Source of the DNA: Brienomyrus brachyistius
Taxonomy: Eukaryota > Chordata > Actinopteri > Osteoglossiformes > Mormyridae
Length of the DNA stretch: 64,000 bases
Assembly: GCF_023856365.1 (NCBI RefSeq)
Contig: NC_064536.1
Span: forward strand, 35,084,776 to 35,148,775
Direction of reading: 5' to 3'
The position numbers and the translations under genes were made by a program. Position 1 is the stretch's first letter, and the number at the start of each line of letters is the position of its first letter. This document shows positions 1 to 13,100 of the stretch, in pieces. Below the pieces are notes generated by a model. The model made no database searches. It saw only the letters and a list, made by a program, of their open reading frames with translations, and was not told the DNA's origin.

Positions 1-1672
1 CGGTGCAGCATCAACACTGTTTATAGTGCAGATGGGGCACTGCTAACCTCAACTCGGGGAGTTGTGGGTCGGTGGAAAGAATACTTCGAAGACCTCCTCA
101 ATCCCACCGACATGCCTTCCAATGTGGAAGCAGAGTGTGGAGACTTGGGGGTGGACTCCCCTATCTCAGGGGCAGAGGTCACCGAGGTGGTTAAAAAGCT
201 CCTCAGTGGCTAGGCCCCGGGGGTGGATGAGATCCGCCCAGAGTTCCTCAAGGCTCTGGATGTTGTGGGGCTGTCTTGGTTGACACGCATCTGCAGCATC
301 ACGTGGACATCAAGGGTGGTGCCTCTGGATTAGCACACCAGAGTGGTGGTCCCCCTTTTCAAGAAAGGGGACCGGAGGGTGTGCTCTAACTATAGAGGGA
401 TCACACTCTTCAGCCTCCCTGGTAAGGTTTATTTGGGGGTCCTGGAGAGGAGGGTCCATCAGATTCTCAAACCTCGGATTCAGGAGGAGCAGGAGTGGTT
501 TTCGCCCTGGCCGTGGAACAGTGGACCAGCTCTATACTCTCGGCAGGGTCCTGGAGGGTGCATGAGAGTTTTCCCAACCAGTCTACATGTGTTATGTGGA
601 CTTGGAGAAGGCATTTAACCATGTCCCTCAGGGAGTCCTGTGGGGAGTGCTCCAGGAGTATGGTGTGCTGGGCTTCCTTATAAGGGCTGTTCAGTCCCTG
701 TATGACTGTTGTTAGAGCTTGGTCTGGCAGTAAGTTGGACTCATTTTCAGTGAGGGTTGGACTCCGCCAGGGCTGCCCTTTGTCACCAATTCTGTTCATA
801 ACTTTTATAGATAGAATTTCTAAACGCAGCCAGAGCGTTGAGAGTGTCCAGTTGGGTGACCTCAGGATTAGGTCTCTGCTTTTTGCAGATGATGTGGTTC
901 TGTTGGCTTCAGTGACCTTCGGCTCTCACTGGGACAGTTCACAGCCGAGTGTGAAGCAACTGGGATGAGAATCAGTACCTCCAAATCCGAGACCATGGTC
1001 CTCAGCCAGAAAAGGGTAGAGTGCTCTCTCCGGGTTGGGGAGGGGGTCCTTCCCCATGTGGAAGAGTTTAAGTATCTTGGGGTCTTGTTCACGAGCGAGG
1101 GAAGGATAGAGCAGGAGATCCACAGGCAGATCAGTGTAGTATCAGCAGTGATGCTGGCACTGCATCGGTCTGTCATGGTGAAGAAGGATCTGAGTCAAAA
1201 GGCAAAACTCTGGGTTTACCAGTCGATCTATGTTCCTACCCTCACCTATAGTTGTGGGTAGTGACCGAAAGGACGAGATCACGAATAAAAGCAGCAAAAA
1301 TGAATTTCCTCCGCAGGGTAGCTGGGCTCTCCCTTAGAGATAGGATCATTCGGCAGAGACTCGGAATAGAACTGCTGTTCCTCCACATTGAGAGGAGCCA
1401 GATGAGGTGGCTCGGGCATCTGCTTAGGATGCCTCCTGGATGCCTCCCTGGTGAGGTGTTCCGGGCATATCCCACTGGGAGAAGGCTCTGGGGAAGACCC
1501 AGGACACGCTGGGGAGACTATGTCTCTCGGCTGGCCTGGGAACGCCTCAGGATCCCCCCGGAGGAGCTGGATGAAGTGGCTAGGGAGAGGGAAGTCTGGG
1601 TTTCCCTGCTTAGACTGCCCCCCCCCCCCCCGACATGGAAAAGTGGTAGAAGATGGATGGATAGATAATTAT
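1..1672 (+). mobile_element. RTE-like LINE, 5'-truncated and frame-broken pol remnant
   Basis: Several overlapping reading frames on the plus strand give pieces of one non-LTR reverse transcriptase. In order they are SNYRGI near 380-410, RQGCPLSPILF near 755-800, the catalytic FADD near 880-895, EFKYLGVLF near 1065-1090, and a C-terminal region with LRRVAGLSLRDR and ERSQMRWLGH near 1300-1420. Stops and frameshifts separate them, so no intact protein remains. The copy lacks the endonuclease half, which would lie left of the window. The 3' end is a C-rich run followed by an ATGG-type tail near 1650-1670. It sits upstream of the last flt1 exons and so probably inside a flt1 intron. A related copy lies on the other strand at 35588-37920. 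The assignment to the RTE group is from general architecture and is less certain than LINE identity. Confidence 0.85.
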
Positions 1673-1869
1673 TTCTTGATGAAGGATTTTTTTTTCTTGG
1701 AATAAATTTATGTTAATGAAAGGTTAGGGTCTGTCAATTTTTCAGTGTGACATGAAGCTGCTTTCTATCCCTTTTTATTAATCTTTACAAAGGGTGCCAA
1801 AAATTGTGGAGGATGCTGTATATACTCAGAGTTTGGCACGCCTGTAGATTTCATTCTCTGCTCCTTCAG

Positions 1870-3030
1870 CTATGGCACCATGCTGGCATGCTGGGACTCG
1901 AACCCTGCAGTACGACCTACCTTCTCCGCCTTAGTGGGGACCCTTGGAGACCAGCTGCAGCAGCGGGTTCAGCAGGTTCGGGGCTGTTTCCTATAGTCCA
2001 GCTTGATGATATTTCCACTCAGTATTGCTCAGTATGTCAAATCTAATTCTCCATTTCATATCCACCAGGATGGCAAGGACTATGTTCCCCTGAACACTGT
2101 CTTACCTTCTGGAGCAGATGTGCATCTCAACCCCCACAGCCCAGACAGCCTTGGGTAGGAGCTAGTGTCGCAGCTGGTGGGAGACAGGAGCAGGTCAAAG
2201 ACTGAGCTCTGAAATACACCTTCAGGAGAAACTCAGCAGTCAGAATGCAGATTCAATGCATTCCAGTTGTCAGCACAGTTCATTTCATTATAGTTCTGTT
2301 TACCAACTTTCAGCTACATGAACACCAGGACTGTCTCGGGCCTAAGCACCTTCGAAGAGCTGCCCTCGTTGGACCCACCTGGTTCAGAGGTAGGACATCA
2401 CCAGCATGCTGTAATACTTAAGGGCCGTGACTCGTGTCAGCACTGCACTAACCTGTGTGGGATGATCATTGTGGGGATGACCTGACGTTCTACGTCATAG
2501 TGAAATGCTGTCTGACAGGACTACCAGACTGACAGTGGCATGGTGCTACCATCAGAAGAACTGAAAACTGTAAAATGGAGCACAAACAGGAATCCCCTTA
2601 TGAGCAGGTACATCTGGAAACCCCCTTAAACCCTTTTATTGCACAAATGTCTCCCTACGCTAACCCCCACTGCATAGGCTCACGTCTCCCCTCTGCGAAC
2701 CTTATGCTTAGGCCTGAGATTCCCAACTGTGACCTCGACACACCGACCCGTGTATTCCCTCTGTCACCCTGATGCTTAAGCCCACGTCTCCCCTCTGTGA
2801 TCCTGATGTGCCCGCCTACTAAACGCAATGCCTAAACATCTACTTAGTGCTTAACAGTGCCCAACTCCCGCACGTCTTGCAGGTTCCTCTCTCGCTGTAA
2901 GAATCAGGGGATTCTGCTTTCTGCCGCACACCATCCAAGGTTGCACAGCAAGGCTGGTGGCAAGAAGCCCGTCCCGGGTGACTTGCCACCCCTAGACTAC
3001 AGCGGCACCCTCCTGCACCCCTGCCTATGA
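1870..3030 (+). CDS. flt1: flt1 (VEGF receptor 1), last five coding exons, 5' part outside window
   Basis: Five exons join in phase: 1870-1975, 2069-2154, 2314-2389, 2519-2607 and 2883-3030 (TGA). All have AG acceptors, and the first four have GT donors. The first encodes the end of a receptor tyrosine kinase C-lobe (MLACW, then RPTFSALV), followed by QQ|DGKDY as in VEGF receptors. The tail has TFEELP, a DYQTDSG segment and LPPLDYSG near the C-terminus, resembling the FLT1 cytoplasmic tail. FLT1 is the membrane tyrosine kinase for VEGF-A, VEGF-B and PlGF. Identity as flt1 rather than kdr or flt4 rests on the tail and on synteny: human FLT1 is next to PAN3 and in the same orientation as FLT3, as here. 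The kinase core, transmembrane segment and Ig domains lie left of the window. An RTE-like LINE occupies the preceding intron. About 168 residues are covered. Confidence 0.85.
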
Positions 3031-3302
3031 CAGCTGGAGCAACAGAATCCATCCCAGGGCCAGGCTACTCTGTCCCATGTTCCACTGAATTCTGTCTGTA
3101 TTTATGTGTGAACATTTCTGCTTGCCCTGTTTGCCTTGGTACCAAGTAGCATCCATTAACAGTATAGCAGATTCATAAATGCAATAATATATTCTTGCTA
3201 CAAAACTATGCTGGAAGATAAAATATTTTTAAAGCAGCTAAAAACAAGGTTAATCATGGACATTTAGCATGAAAGCTGTGTATTATGGGAAAGTGAATAA
3301 AG
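3031..3302 (+). other. flt1 3' untranslated region with poly(A) signal
   Basis: AT-rich sequence follows the flt1 stop codon. A canonical AATAAA is at 3297-3302. No reading frame or repeat is evident. The UTR extent is inferred from that signal only. Confidence 0.5.
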
Positions 3303-3784
3303 GCAGGGTGGGTCGGGGATGGATGCTGTCATACTCTGTCCCTCGTCCCTCCCAGACCTACCTATGGCACACGGCTTGAAGCAGGTTGTGGCCTCTGTCC
3401 AAACTGTGACTGTGTGATGCGACAGCCATGTTTTTACAAGAGAGACAGAAATCAAAGGCCCAGGGCCAGTTGCACAAAACACCTTAAAGGCTTTATTTCT
3501 CCTTAGCTGAGGGATTTATTTAAGGGTGATGCACAGAAGGTTTCCTTAGCTAAAGATGCAACGGTGACAACATCCAACTTTTGTTTGTATTTTAGACGGA
3601 TAACGTGTTTCATTTCATCATTAACACGTAATGTAGTCACATTTTTGTTTCAATTACTGTCACACAAAAACCCTTTATCTCTTATGACCGAGTTCATGGT
3701 CATATAGTGGATGAGAAAAAAAACTGAATATGTCACATATTGTGTATATACAACACGTATAATATTAATTATATGTTGTAAAAA

Positions 3785-4905
3785 ATAAAAGCTGAAATCA
3801 CTAATTTGCTAAATAGTAAGGGCCTTATATTTGAAAAAGAAATTGATATAGTAAATGAGTTTAATGATTATTTTACACGGGTGTTCACAGTAAAGAACAT
3901 GAGTAACTTACCATCATTTAGTACAAATACGTCTATGACCAATATATGTATAACTGAGGCTGATGTGGTACTAAGCCTAGCTAAGCTCAAAATAAATCAC
4001 AGGGGCCTGATGGCATCTTACCTACAGTTTTAAAAGAGATATTCTTAGCTAACCTTTAACTTTACTCTTCCAGAAATCGTTATCTGCTGGTGTGGTATCT
4101 TCTGATTGGAAGCGTGCTAAAATAATGCCCATATTCAAAAAAGGGGACAGAAGTAAAGCAAACTATAGGCCAATCAGTTTAACTAGCATTACTGGAAAAG
4201 TAATGGAAGCCATAATCTAAGTGAAAATGCTAGATCACCTGGATTCAAACAACATTCTGAGGGATAGCCAACATGGAGAGGTAGATCCTGTTTAATTAAT
4301 TTAATTCAGTTCTTTGAGGAAGCTACAAGAGAAATTGATCACAATAAGATCTACGATGTGATCTACTTAGATTTCCAGAAGGCCTTTGATGTTGTCCTAA
4401 CAAACATCAATCCATCCATTTTCCAAACCACTTATCCTTCTGGGTCACGGGGAGTCCAGAGCCTATCCTGGAAACTATGGGCATAAGGCAGGGAACAACA
4501 CAGGACAGGGGGCCAACCCATGACAGTCCCCTTCAAACAGCTCTTGCTTAAGCTCAAGGCTGCAGCGATTTTAGGAACTGTAGCAGCTTGCATCGAAAAC
4601 TGGCTAACAGACAGAAAGCAACGAGTAGTTATTAGAGGCAGAATGTCACAGTGGGCCTGCGTTCATAGTGGGGTACCGCAGGGTTCAATTTTAGGACCAC
4701 TGTTATTCCTAATTTACATTAATGATATGGACACAAATACGTATAGTAAACTGGTTAAATTTGCAGACGACACCAAGGTGGGTGGTGTAGCAGATATTGA
4801 TCTAGCAGCAGAGACACTACAATAAGATCTGGATTTAATTAGCCACTGGGCTGATACCTGGCAGATGAAATTTAACATAGATGAATGTACTGACAAAGGG
4901 TTTTT
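3785..4905 (+). mobile_element. CR1/L2-like LINE reverse transcriptase fragment
   Basis: Reading-frame pieces match one non-LTR retrotransposon. These are VNEFNDYFTRVFT near 3855-3890, NYRPISLTS near 4160, YLDFQKAFDVV near 4365-4395, then GVPQGSILGPLLFLIYIND near 4670-4725 and the catalytic FADDTKV near 4760-4780. The YLDFQKAFDVV block is split from the following FKQLLLKLKAA block by a SINE insertion. Frameshifts make it a pseudogene. Other pieces of the same family in the window are at 17323-17387, 29040-29500, 32790-33430 and 38109-38262. Confidence 0.85.
4397..4527 (-). mobile_element. tRNA-type SINE, 3' fragment inserted in LINE
   Basis: The segment has the same CCATCCATTTTCCAAAC, CTTATCC and GGGAACAAC blocks as the fuller SINE at 4925-5262. 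It interrupts the LINE frame between the AFDVV and FKQLLLK codons, so it inserted after the LINE. Confidence 0.75.
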
Positions 4906-4924
4906 GTGACAGTAACTAAAACAA

Positions 4925-5262
4925 AAACATACATCCATCCATCCATCAATTTTCCAAACCGCTTATCCTACTGGGTCGCGGGGGTCCTATCCCGGAAGCA
5001 ATTGGCACGAGGCAGGGAACAACTCTGGATGGGGGGCCAGCCCAATGCAGGGCACACTCACACATGCACACCTACGGGCAATTTAGCCTCAGCATGTTTT
5101 TGGGCAGTGGGGGGAAACCGGAGTACCTGTAGGAAACCCCACGACGACATGGGGAGAATATGCAAACTCCGCACACATGTGACCCAGGCGGAGACCGGAA
5201 CCCGGGTCCCAGAGGTGTGAGGCAGCAGTGCTAACCACTGCACCACCATGCTGCCCCCTAAA
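4925..5262 (-). mobile_element. tRNA-type SINE, nearly full length
   Basis: Read on the minus strand, the element starts near 5262 with GGTGCAGTGGTTAGCAC, a tRNA A-box-like block. A B-box-like GGGTTCCGGTCTCC follows. It ends at a GATGGATGGATG tail near 4930. Other copies are at 4397-4527, 17388-17612, 33886-33975 and 38686-39006. The tRNA derivation is inferred from the promoter-like boxes. The family name was not determined. Confidence 0.8.
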
Positions 5263-6698
5263 ACAAAAACATGATGTATGCATTAATGACAATGATGAAA
5301 TTAAACACATTATCCATCTAACAACTATAAATAAAAATAAAAGCTGGATTTTCTCCCGACTTTATCCTTATCAGGAGCATTTTGTTCAGTATGAGTAGGC
5401 ACTTTTTGCTCGAAAAAAAACTCATGATGATTGACCAGCAGCAGCGGTGCTTACTTATGCAGTCATGGCCTGCAGTCTCCCATGTGACCATATCATATAA
5501 ATGATTATAATAATATTATTATAAAGTATATAAATACAAAATGTACTCGTATACAGAAGTATGGGGAAAAGACATAGGAGTGGAGCAAAAAATTGCAAAT
5601 TGTAATTATTTTTGTATCTTAGTTACATTAAATGCATTACTGAGTACCATAACTGAGTCGCTTCGGTCTCCATATTTATGCATCGCAAAACTTGATCAAT
5701 AACCAATATACTTCTGTCTAATATCGCCGGTAGTAGCACTGAAACTTGCCAGCACTTACTAGTGGAATATATTACACTGTTTTTTTTATTCTGCACAACC
5801 ACAAGATCAATGTCTTGGCCAGATTTAATAATGTCATATCAATAAAATCATGAAGAGATTGGTAATCAGGTAAAATCAATTATTCATCATTAATCGTATC
5901 CACTGGATTCTCTCAGCTGCAGGACCCTCTTCTTGGGATGTGCTCATTTTCATCCTCCCTATCACCATTAACTTACGTTGCGGGTGAGATACAGTCAAAG
6001 GTATCTTAATTAGTTTTCCTTACTTTGGTTGCTAAGCTTTCAACAGTTTAATGAACTTTAAGGAATTCCTTAATTATTAGCTCAGGATAAGGAGAAAAAG
6101 CTAAATATCTAAGTGAGCATCTTAAGGAAACCTTAAAGAGAAGACCTAAGGGTGCTTTGTGTAAACAATGTCATTAAAAAAAAAAAAAAGCCTTAACTAA
6201 GACACTAAGGAAAATGTTTTGTGCCCCTGGAATTAAAGAAAACACTGCTGTACGCACAAATACTGCAAAGATGAAGGCATAATGGGGGAAAGTGTCTGTG
6301 CAGGGGCTTTTTCTTTGGGGGGGGGGGGGCATCACTTCCTGGTAGAACAGTGGCACCCATTCATCAGCCTGGGTGCAAGGGGACTGAGCACTGACCAGTC
6401 ACACAACAGTACTGACACACCAGCAGTCTGCCAATGTGAGCCACTCACCACTGTCAACACCCCCTGTTCAGCACAGCCCGTCGAGCTGGGGTGGTTCACG
6501 GCAAGCTCACGCCATCACTGCTCAGTACCTCCCAAGTCCACAGGGGGGCAGACCCAAGCCAAACACTGTGTCTATGCTGGTCATCCTAACAAACCCTCTT
6601 GCCTAAGGACGGCCACCCGAGGCCTGCTGCTGGCCGCATCGTTGCAGGCTGGGGTACGAGATCCCAGCAGGAGGAGTAGGCATGTAAGAAACGCAGGT
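5263..6698. other. Gene-free interval, AT-rich
   Basis: No exon was recognised. It includes the putative right inverted repeat of the 3466-6165 element, an A-run near 6178, a G-run near 6320 and sequence between the flt1 and pan3 3' ends, which are convergent. Confidence 0.5.
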
Positions 6699-6704
6699 TT
6701 TATT
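6699..6704 (-). other. Candidate pan3 poly(A) signal
   Basis: AATAAA on the minus strand lies about 440 bp downstream of the pan3 stop codon at 7144. It is the first clear canonical hexamer I saw there. Confidence 0.4.
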
Positions 6705-7143
6705 TCCAATCCTTTGAGGACAGTGCCCTCGCAAGGCCACGACAATTAAAACAAACTTAAAAATTTAGTGCATCTGCATCAGGGAAATAAAAACCAAATA
6801 AAAAACAGCAAAGACACCATCAGGTTTTGATCCCCCATCTTTAAAAAAAGGACAAAAAAAAAATAACCCCTTGTGCCCATAATCACAGCCACAGGGTTTC
6901 AATCTGAGAGAAAACAGCTTCTGAAGTCAAATGGACTCCTGCCAGACAGAGCAGCGTGGCAGACAGAAGCGAGGCAGCGAACCTGCCTGCCCACGTGCCT
7001 GCATGTCCGTGCTCAGCCACCCGGGGAAAAGGTATCACACCCGGCTGTAGTGCAATTTGCTCAGTTTCAGTCACGGGCAGTCCGAGCTATCGGCTGCCAG
7101 GAGCCGGGGAGGCGGGGCCTCCATCAGGAGGGTGGGGCCAATG

Positions 7144-10100
7144 CTACAGCTGCCCACTGGAAACGCTGGTCAGCTCCTGAAAGGTGCCATCGAAACAGCG
7201 CTTTAGGTCCGAGTAAGTCACCACCAGGATACTCTTCTCATCCCGGGAGACCAAGCTGATCTTTTCCGGGACGCCAGCATCCAGCTGCAGCAGGAAGATA
7301 GAGCACACAGTCAGACATCACACAGACAGTTCAAGCAGGGCATGGCGCCAGCTGCAGCAGGTGACATCTCACCTTGTTGAGGCAAGAAACAATGTGGCTG
7401 AGATCTATCCAGGGGGTGCCGGCCTCAGTGACCTGGTGGAAGAGGTGGTCCCTGAAGAGCTTCAGAAGGTAGCGATCTCCGGTCTCGGACCAGGTGGGGT
7501 CCTTCTGAAACCTGCAGCATATGGTCGACAGGCCGTGAGTGGGCACAGGACGTGACCCAAAGGTAATGGACGTTATGTTGGGTTTGTGCACTGGTCTGCG
7601 TAACGGGGATGCAGAGACGATGCTATCAGGAGACTTACTCAGGCCTCTCATTGATGGTGCCAAGTTTAGCCAGGAGACGGAACAAGCGGCCATTCTGCAC
7701 CTCCTGCGGGAAGCATAAGAGGGACTTCCTATATTAAGAAGGTCATCTAGATACCGCATGCCTCCACAATGCGGCGGGGACCGAGAGTGACCTGAAGCTC
7801 TTAGAGAATGACAGCAGCTCCTACCTGAGCTGGCTTGTGAATGAGGGACATTTAGAAACCCGCCTGGCTTGTTCTGAATGGCACAGCATGGACCTCAAGC
7901 CCAGAGCCACAGCCACAGCCATGGCTATACACAACACAGCACGACCATAAACAGGAACGGGCAGGTTTCAGTTTCACAAATAAAACCAATTAGTACTCAG
8001 AAATAGACACCGGCAGGAGAGAAATAACAGAGCAAGAATGAGGTCATTAGTGTTACACCCAGACACTGGCGTAAACATCCAGGTATAGCTACAAAACGTA
8101 GAGGGGCCAGCATTTCCTCAGCTAAGAAGCAGGAGAAGAGGGTTCAAGAGCGGACAGATTCTCGTCCAGGGCAGCATGCTGCTGTGTGTGGGCAGGCCAT
8201 CCGCGCGCGTTGGGCGCGAGCCGGGCGCGAGCCTCTGCAAGTGTGCATTGGGCGCGAGCCTCTGCAAGTGTGCATTGGGCGCGAGCCTCTGCAAGTGTGC
8301 ATTGGGCGCGAGCCTCTGCAAGTGTGCATTGGGCGCGAGCCTCTGCAAGTGTGCATTGGGCGCGAGCCTCTGCAAGTGTGCATTGGGCGCGAGCCTCTGC
8401 AAGTGTGCATTGGGCGCGAGCCTCTGCAAGTGTGCATTGGGCGCGAGCCTCTGCAAGTGCGCATTGGGCATGAGCGGCTGTCCATGTTTGGGCTGCGTAC
8501 CTTGGCCAGGTCCTCCTCGATGACATCATTTCTCATCTGGGAGGCATCCAGCTGAGTGTAGAATCGAGCTCCGATCATGGGCATGATGTCGTTAACACTG
8601 CGCAGTCGAGACTGATCAGTCAGCAGGTATCTGAGGAGCAGACGGGATAGACAAGCAGTGGGAGATGTACAGAAAACAGAATGTATGTAGGAGCCTGTAG
8701 GGCACAGAGAGGTCAAGATGATCTTACAGAATGAGGTTCTTGAGGTCAGAAGAGTAGTTGATGGACACCAGCTCCATGGCTTTCTGCAGGTTCTCTCTCT
8801 GCAGACCAGCCAGAGAGTTACAGGCCAGTGCCAGCACCACTTTCCCCAGGGAGACAAGGTCCGCTTGCTGCAGTCAGAGAGGAAGCCACAGAACTTCACA
8901 CATGGCGTCACAGACAGATACAGGGTCACAGACGGATACAGGGTCACAGACGGATACAGGGTCACAGACGGATGCGGCCGCATGGCATCAGACAGATACA
9001 GGGTCACAGACAGATGCGGCCACACGGCATCATGCACGGGGCACAGACAAACTGTAGGTATCCACATGGTTTTACCTGGTATTGTGGGATCAAGGCCAAA
9101 GGGTTCGACTGGCTGCTATCAAACGTTAAGACATCAAAGACACCAACACAGTTCACACGCAACCTGGTGGAGAGAGAGAAAGGGAAGGAAAGACAGCAGC
9201 AACAGTTGGGGGGTAGCGCTTCACAAACAAGATCTTCAGGCCCCTAAAGCCAACACACTCACAAAGTGCGTTTCAGATACTAAATTCCCATAATTTCTTT
9301 AATGTGGATCAATTTGGCTACCCTGAGTTGCTGAGGCAGTAGCATTATGAAGTAGACAACTTCATTACGCTCAGGAAAGAGAGCAGCTCTGTGCCTCCCC
9401 TTTAATGAGCATAGACAGCTCGCAGATAGACAGCTCGCAGATAGACAGCTCGCAGATAGACAGCTCGCAGATAGACAGCTCGCAGATAGACAGCTCGCAG
9501 ATAGACAGCTCGCAGATAGACAGCTCGCAGATAGACAGCTCGCAGAGGGCATACGAGTGCCTAGAAGGGAAAACCTCATTTGATGTGGAAGACAGCTGGC
9601 AGAAACACAGCGGCTGTCTAGCCGACAAGCGTGTTGAGGCTGTGCGTCAAACATACCGAGGCACAGACAGGAGTGGTGTACCTTTGCAGCAAATCGCGGT
9701 TTATTCCACCGTACCAGTCAGCCCAGAAAGAGGAACCATGAAGAGATGCGAGTTTTCACTTCCTCATTGAGAGTCTTGACCCCCCACCCACAGCTCCCCC
9801 CACAGTCCTACCTGGTCTTCCCGGTGACGATGATCTTGCGGGGCTCCATGAGTCTGCAGGCCAGGCCAGCAGTGTGAATGGTGCGCAGTGCTGAGCTCAG
9901 CTGCACAATGTAGGCCCAGATGAGTGACTCGGGCAGCAAGCCGGCATGCTGCCGGGGCGGGGGAGGTTCGTGCTGGCCAGCTGGGGACATGGGGAACGGG
10001 GACAGGCTCAGAGAAACGGGGAAGGAGAGGGGACACACTCAGCAACATAGGGGGCAAAGGGGACAAGTTCAGGGACAATGGGGGGAGGAGGGGACAGGCT

Positions 10101-13100
10101 CAGGGACAGAGCCTGCCAGCCGGTGCCTTGCTGCCACCCATGATGTAACAACATCACATCTGCAGGTGCCAGACACCACTGCCCCCTTCCGCCACCCCAA
10201 TTGCAGCTTTCTGTTCCTGAGAGGGCTGAGGGGGGGGGAGTCTCTGCAGCGGGGGAGGGGGTTACAAACCACACAGCACCTGCACAAGGCCAGGCATGGG
10301 AGCCCCATTGTGACTTGGGCTTTTGTACCTTCAGAGGTAGGAAAATACAGCACACAGGCAGCCTTGCCACTCACCCCACTTCCTCTTGGTGAAGTAGCAG
10401 TCGGCTGTGGGGTTGTTAAAGTGCCGGGCGGCCATGGTTTCTGCGCCAGCGTGGAAGTCGTAGGAGAAGACCAGGGCTACAGAGGGGGGGGGTGGGGGGG
10501 GGGGGCATTAAACGAAGAAAGACACAGGCAGGCAGACGGGTGCACAGAGGGGGCTTTCTCACCATACCAGGTGCAGTACGTTTTAATGGCAGTCTCCCTA
10601 TTCTAGCGCCAGTAACAAACATTCCAGTACCTAAAGTACCAAAGCAGCTGCGGTACTTTTTTGGTACTTTGGCACTTTCGGGAGGGACTTACAAATGCTT
10701 TGTTTGTGAATTGGTTATGCAAATGTCCTGCCTCAAACACAATGCAGCCATCATCTGGAAAAAAGCTACAAAATCAGAAAACAACAATAGAGTTTTAAAA
10801 AGTAGTAATAATTTTTGCTTCAACAAATGAAGAGATCGAAGCTATAATATACTATGGCAGCACGGTATCGGAAATTTTCCAAGTATCGCGATGTGATTTT
10901 GTTGTAATAAGTACTGTAGTATTTATAAAGCAGAAAGGAGTTTCGCACGAACGCGCCTAGAAGTGATGTAAACAACAAGGATGAAAATGATTAAGATTGT
11001 CTCAGAGAACACATGCAGTGCCCATGCAAAAGGTAAACTTCATTTACTGCGCTATAATGTCCGGACAGTATGAAGGGCCCAGCTGACTCTCGCCATCCCT
11101 GGAATGTGTGAACAACGCTGGTATTAACATCTCACATCGGCCAGCTCTATAATATACTACATTGAATTTTTTTTTAATCCAGTACCAGTTTTTACGCCAG
11201 TGGAAAACCAGCACCTTGAAGTACCAAAAGTACAGTACCTGGTGCAGCAGGGAAGACAGACAAGGACAGAGACAAACATACCGGTGTTTTCTTTTTTTCT
11301 GCTACAGGGGTGACCCTTCCCATACCCCCCAAAAAGGTTTTCATTACACCTGGGTCGTGTCCATGCACAGTAATGTGGCGGTCCAATTGATTATCATCAG
11401 GTATTAAAAATGCAATAATCCGGTATAGTCTTCACCTTCTGTGTACTTCTCTCCTCTCCTCTCTTCCTTCCCTCACTCTTGCTTCACTCGCCTACATTAC
11501 TCTTGTCTCTCTGTTACATTTGAGACAACATTACAATGTTACATTCGAGTAACATTAGGTAATTCTCTCATCACAAATATCTGATCATGCAATCGGTAAG
11601 ATCATTAAGATTGTAACAACCATCTCTAATGTTTCATATTATATAACCACAAAGCATTTTTCCTTCAAAACTTCAGCACATAGCTGAGAACCAGGAGCCC
11701 CCTGCAGCTAAAGCAACATTACCTGACTATCTTCCTCATCAACATCAGGCACCTTTCTTTTCTCACTCTTCTATTTTAACAAACTCATTTGAAAATGCAA
11801 TCAAGAACATAGCTGGTATAAACAGCGTTGGAAATTACTTTACTGATGATAACAGAAGTAGTGTTACCAGTATTATAATTCAATGAGTTTGCTAATGTTA
11901 GTGTTAGGATAGCTGGACCATTATTTCAGGATATATTAATAATAAATAGTTGGCCATGAGCATCACATCATGTTCTTTCAAACTGAAAAAGTCTAACTTA
12001 ACATTAGCTAGTTAAATCTACCTTTATCTCGCTTCTCTCTTTCTCTCTCTGACTTTTTCTCTCTCTCCCTCTCGTCGGGCGCATAGACTATAGACATCCA
12101 ACTGGGTCAGGTGCGCGCAAGGATGCATGTCGTCATGTCTCCCCACTTCCTGTATCCTTTGTTTCAAACTGAAAGCCCTCTGCAGAATTTTGTAATCATG
12201 ACACTGTGTAATCATGACTGACAGAGACAGACAGAAACAAACATAGGTACATAGAGGCAAGCAGGCTGACAGACAGGCAGACAGCACTCACAGTGGTCTC
12301 CAAAGGCCTTGGTGGTGAAGACCTCTCTGAGCGTGACAAAGTTCGAGTGCTGGATCTTCCTCCACATGTCCACCAGCATCATACATTTGGTGTTCACCAG
12401 CCTGAAGCCTGAACACACAGAGCACCTGGGATGTACAGGACGCCATGGGAGCTGGTACCCTCAGCAGGGCCCCATGTGACCACCCCCCTCCCTACCGTGA
12501 ATCCTCCTCAGGCAGTAGGGCAGATCATCTTTGCTGTTAACTGCTTTATAACAGGAAGTGATGTAATTGAAGCTGCTGGTTTTCTGCAGCCGGTTGGGAG
12601 GAGGCAGGGGCTCCAGAGGAAACAGGCTGTGGTAGTTATCAACCTCAGCTGGGACATCTGCGTGAACAAAAAGGAAGCATAACCTTCTTCACGGTGTGTG
12701 CAGCAAAACACATTTCACAGTATCACAGTGCAACACGCTTCAGGCCCGCAAGCAGGACCATCACACGCCAACATGCTGACCTGCGCAGCACTGATGTAAC
12801 CAGCACACTCACGTAGACAGAAGCAGCTTGACAGCTCCAGCATGATGCTCGCGCAGAGCTCACTCCAGCCCGTAAAAATGAGCTGCATGGAGCAGAACCT
12901 CCGATGTACCAGGTACAAAACAAACGGGTTTCGGCGGGACCCAGTTCACGGACCGGACCACCCTGTCCCAGAAAAGCAGGCCCTGAGCAGCCGGCGTGGG
13001 GCAGGGCCCAGAACAGCAAGGGGCTATCTGCATCACTAACGCAAGTTAACCACCCGTCAGCAAACGAGGGAGAGCACACATCAACGGAGCGGCCTGATAG

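Larger units (their letters stand above)
3466..6165. mobile_element. Inverted-repeat-bounded element with nested LINE and SINE (possible)
   Basis: The left end near 3466-3530 (GTTGCACAAAACACC, then TTTCTCCTTAGCTGAGG) resembles, in inverted orientation, the right end near 6070-6165 (CTCAGGATAAGGAG, then GGTGCTTTGTGTAAAC). The match is imperfect and no target duplication was identified. The interval encloses a LINE fragment and two SINE copies. It may be an old DNA transposon broken up by later insertions. Superfamily not assigned. Confidence 0.35.

Noticed and set aside
6282..6749. 155-codon plus-strand frame
   Set aside because: It lies in the pan3 3' flank, starts at a G-run and shows no homology.
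8122..8529. Long frames on both strands across the 27-bp repeat
   Set aside because: The period is a multiple of three, so stop-free frames arise by repetition. They overlap pan3 intron 15 and end in its exon 15.
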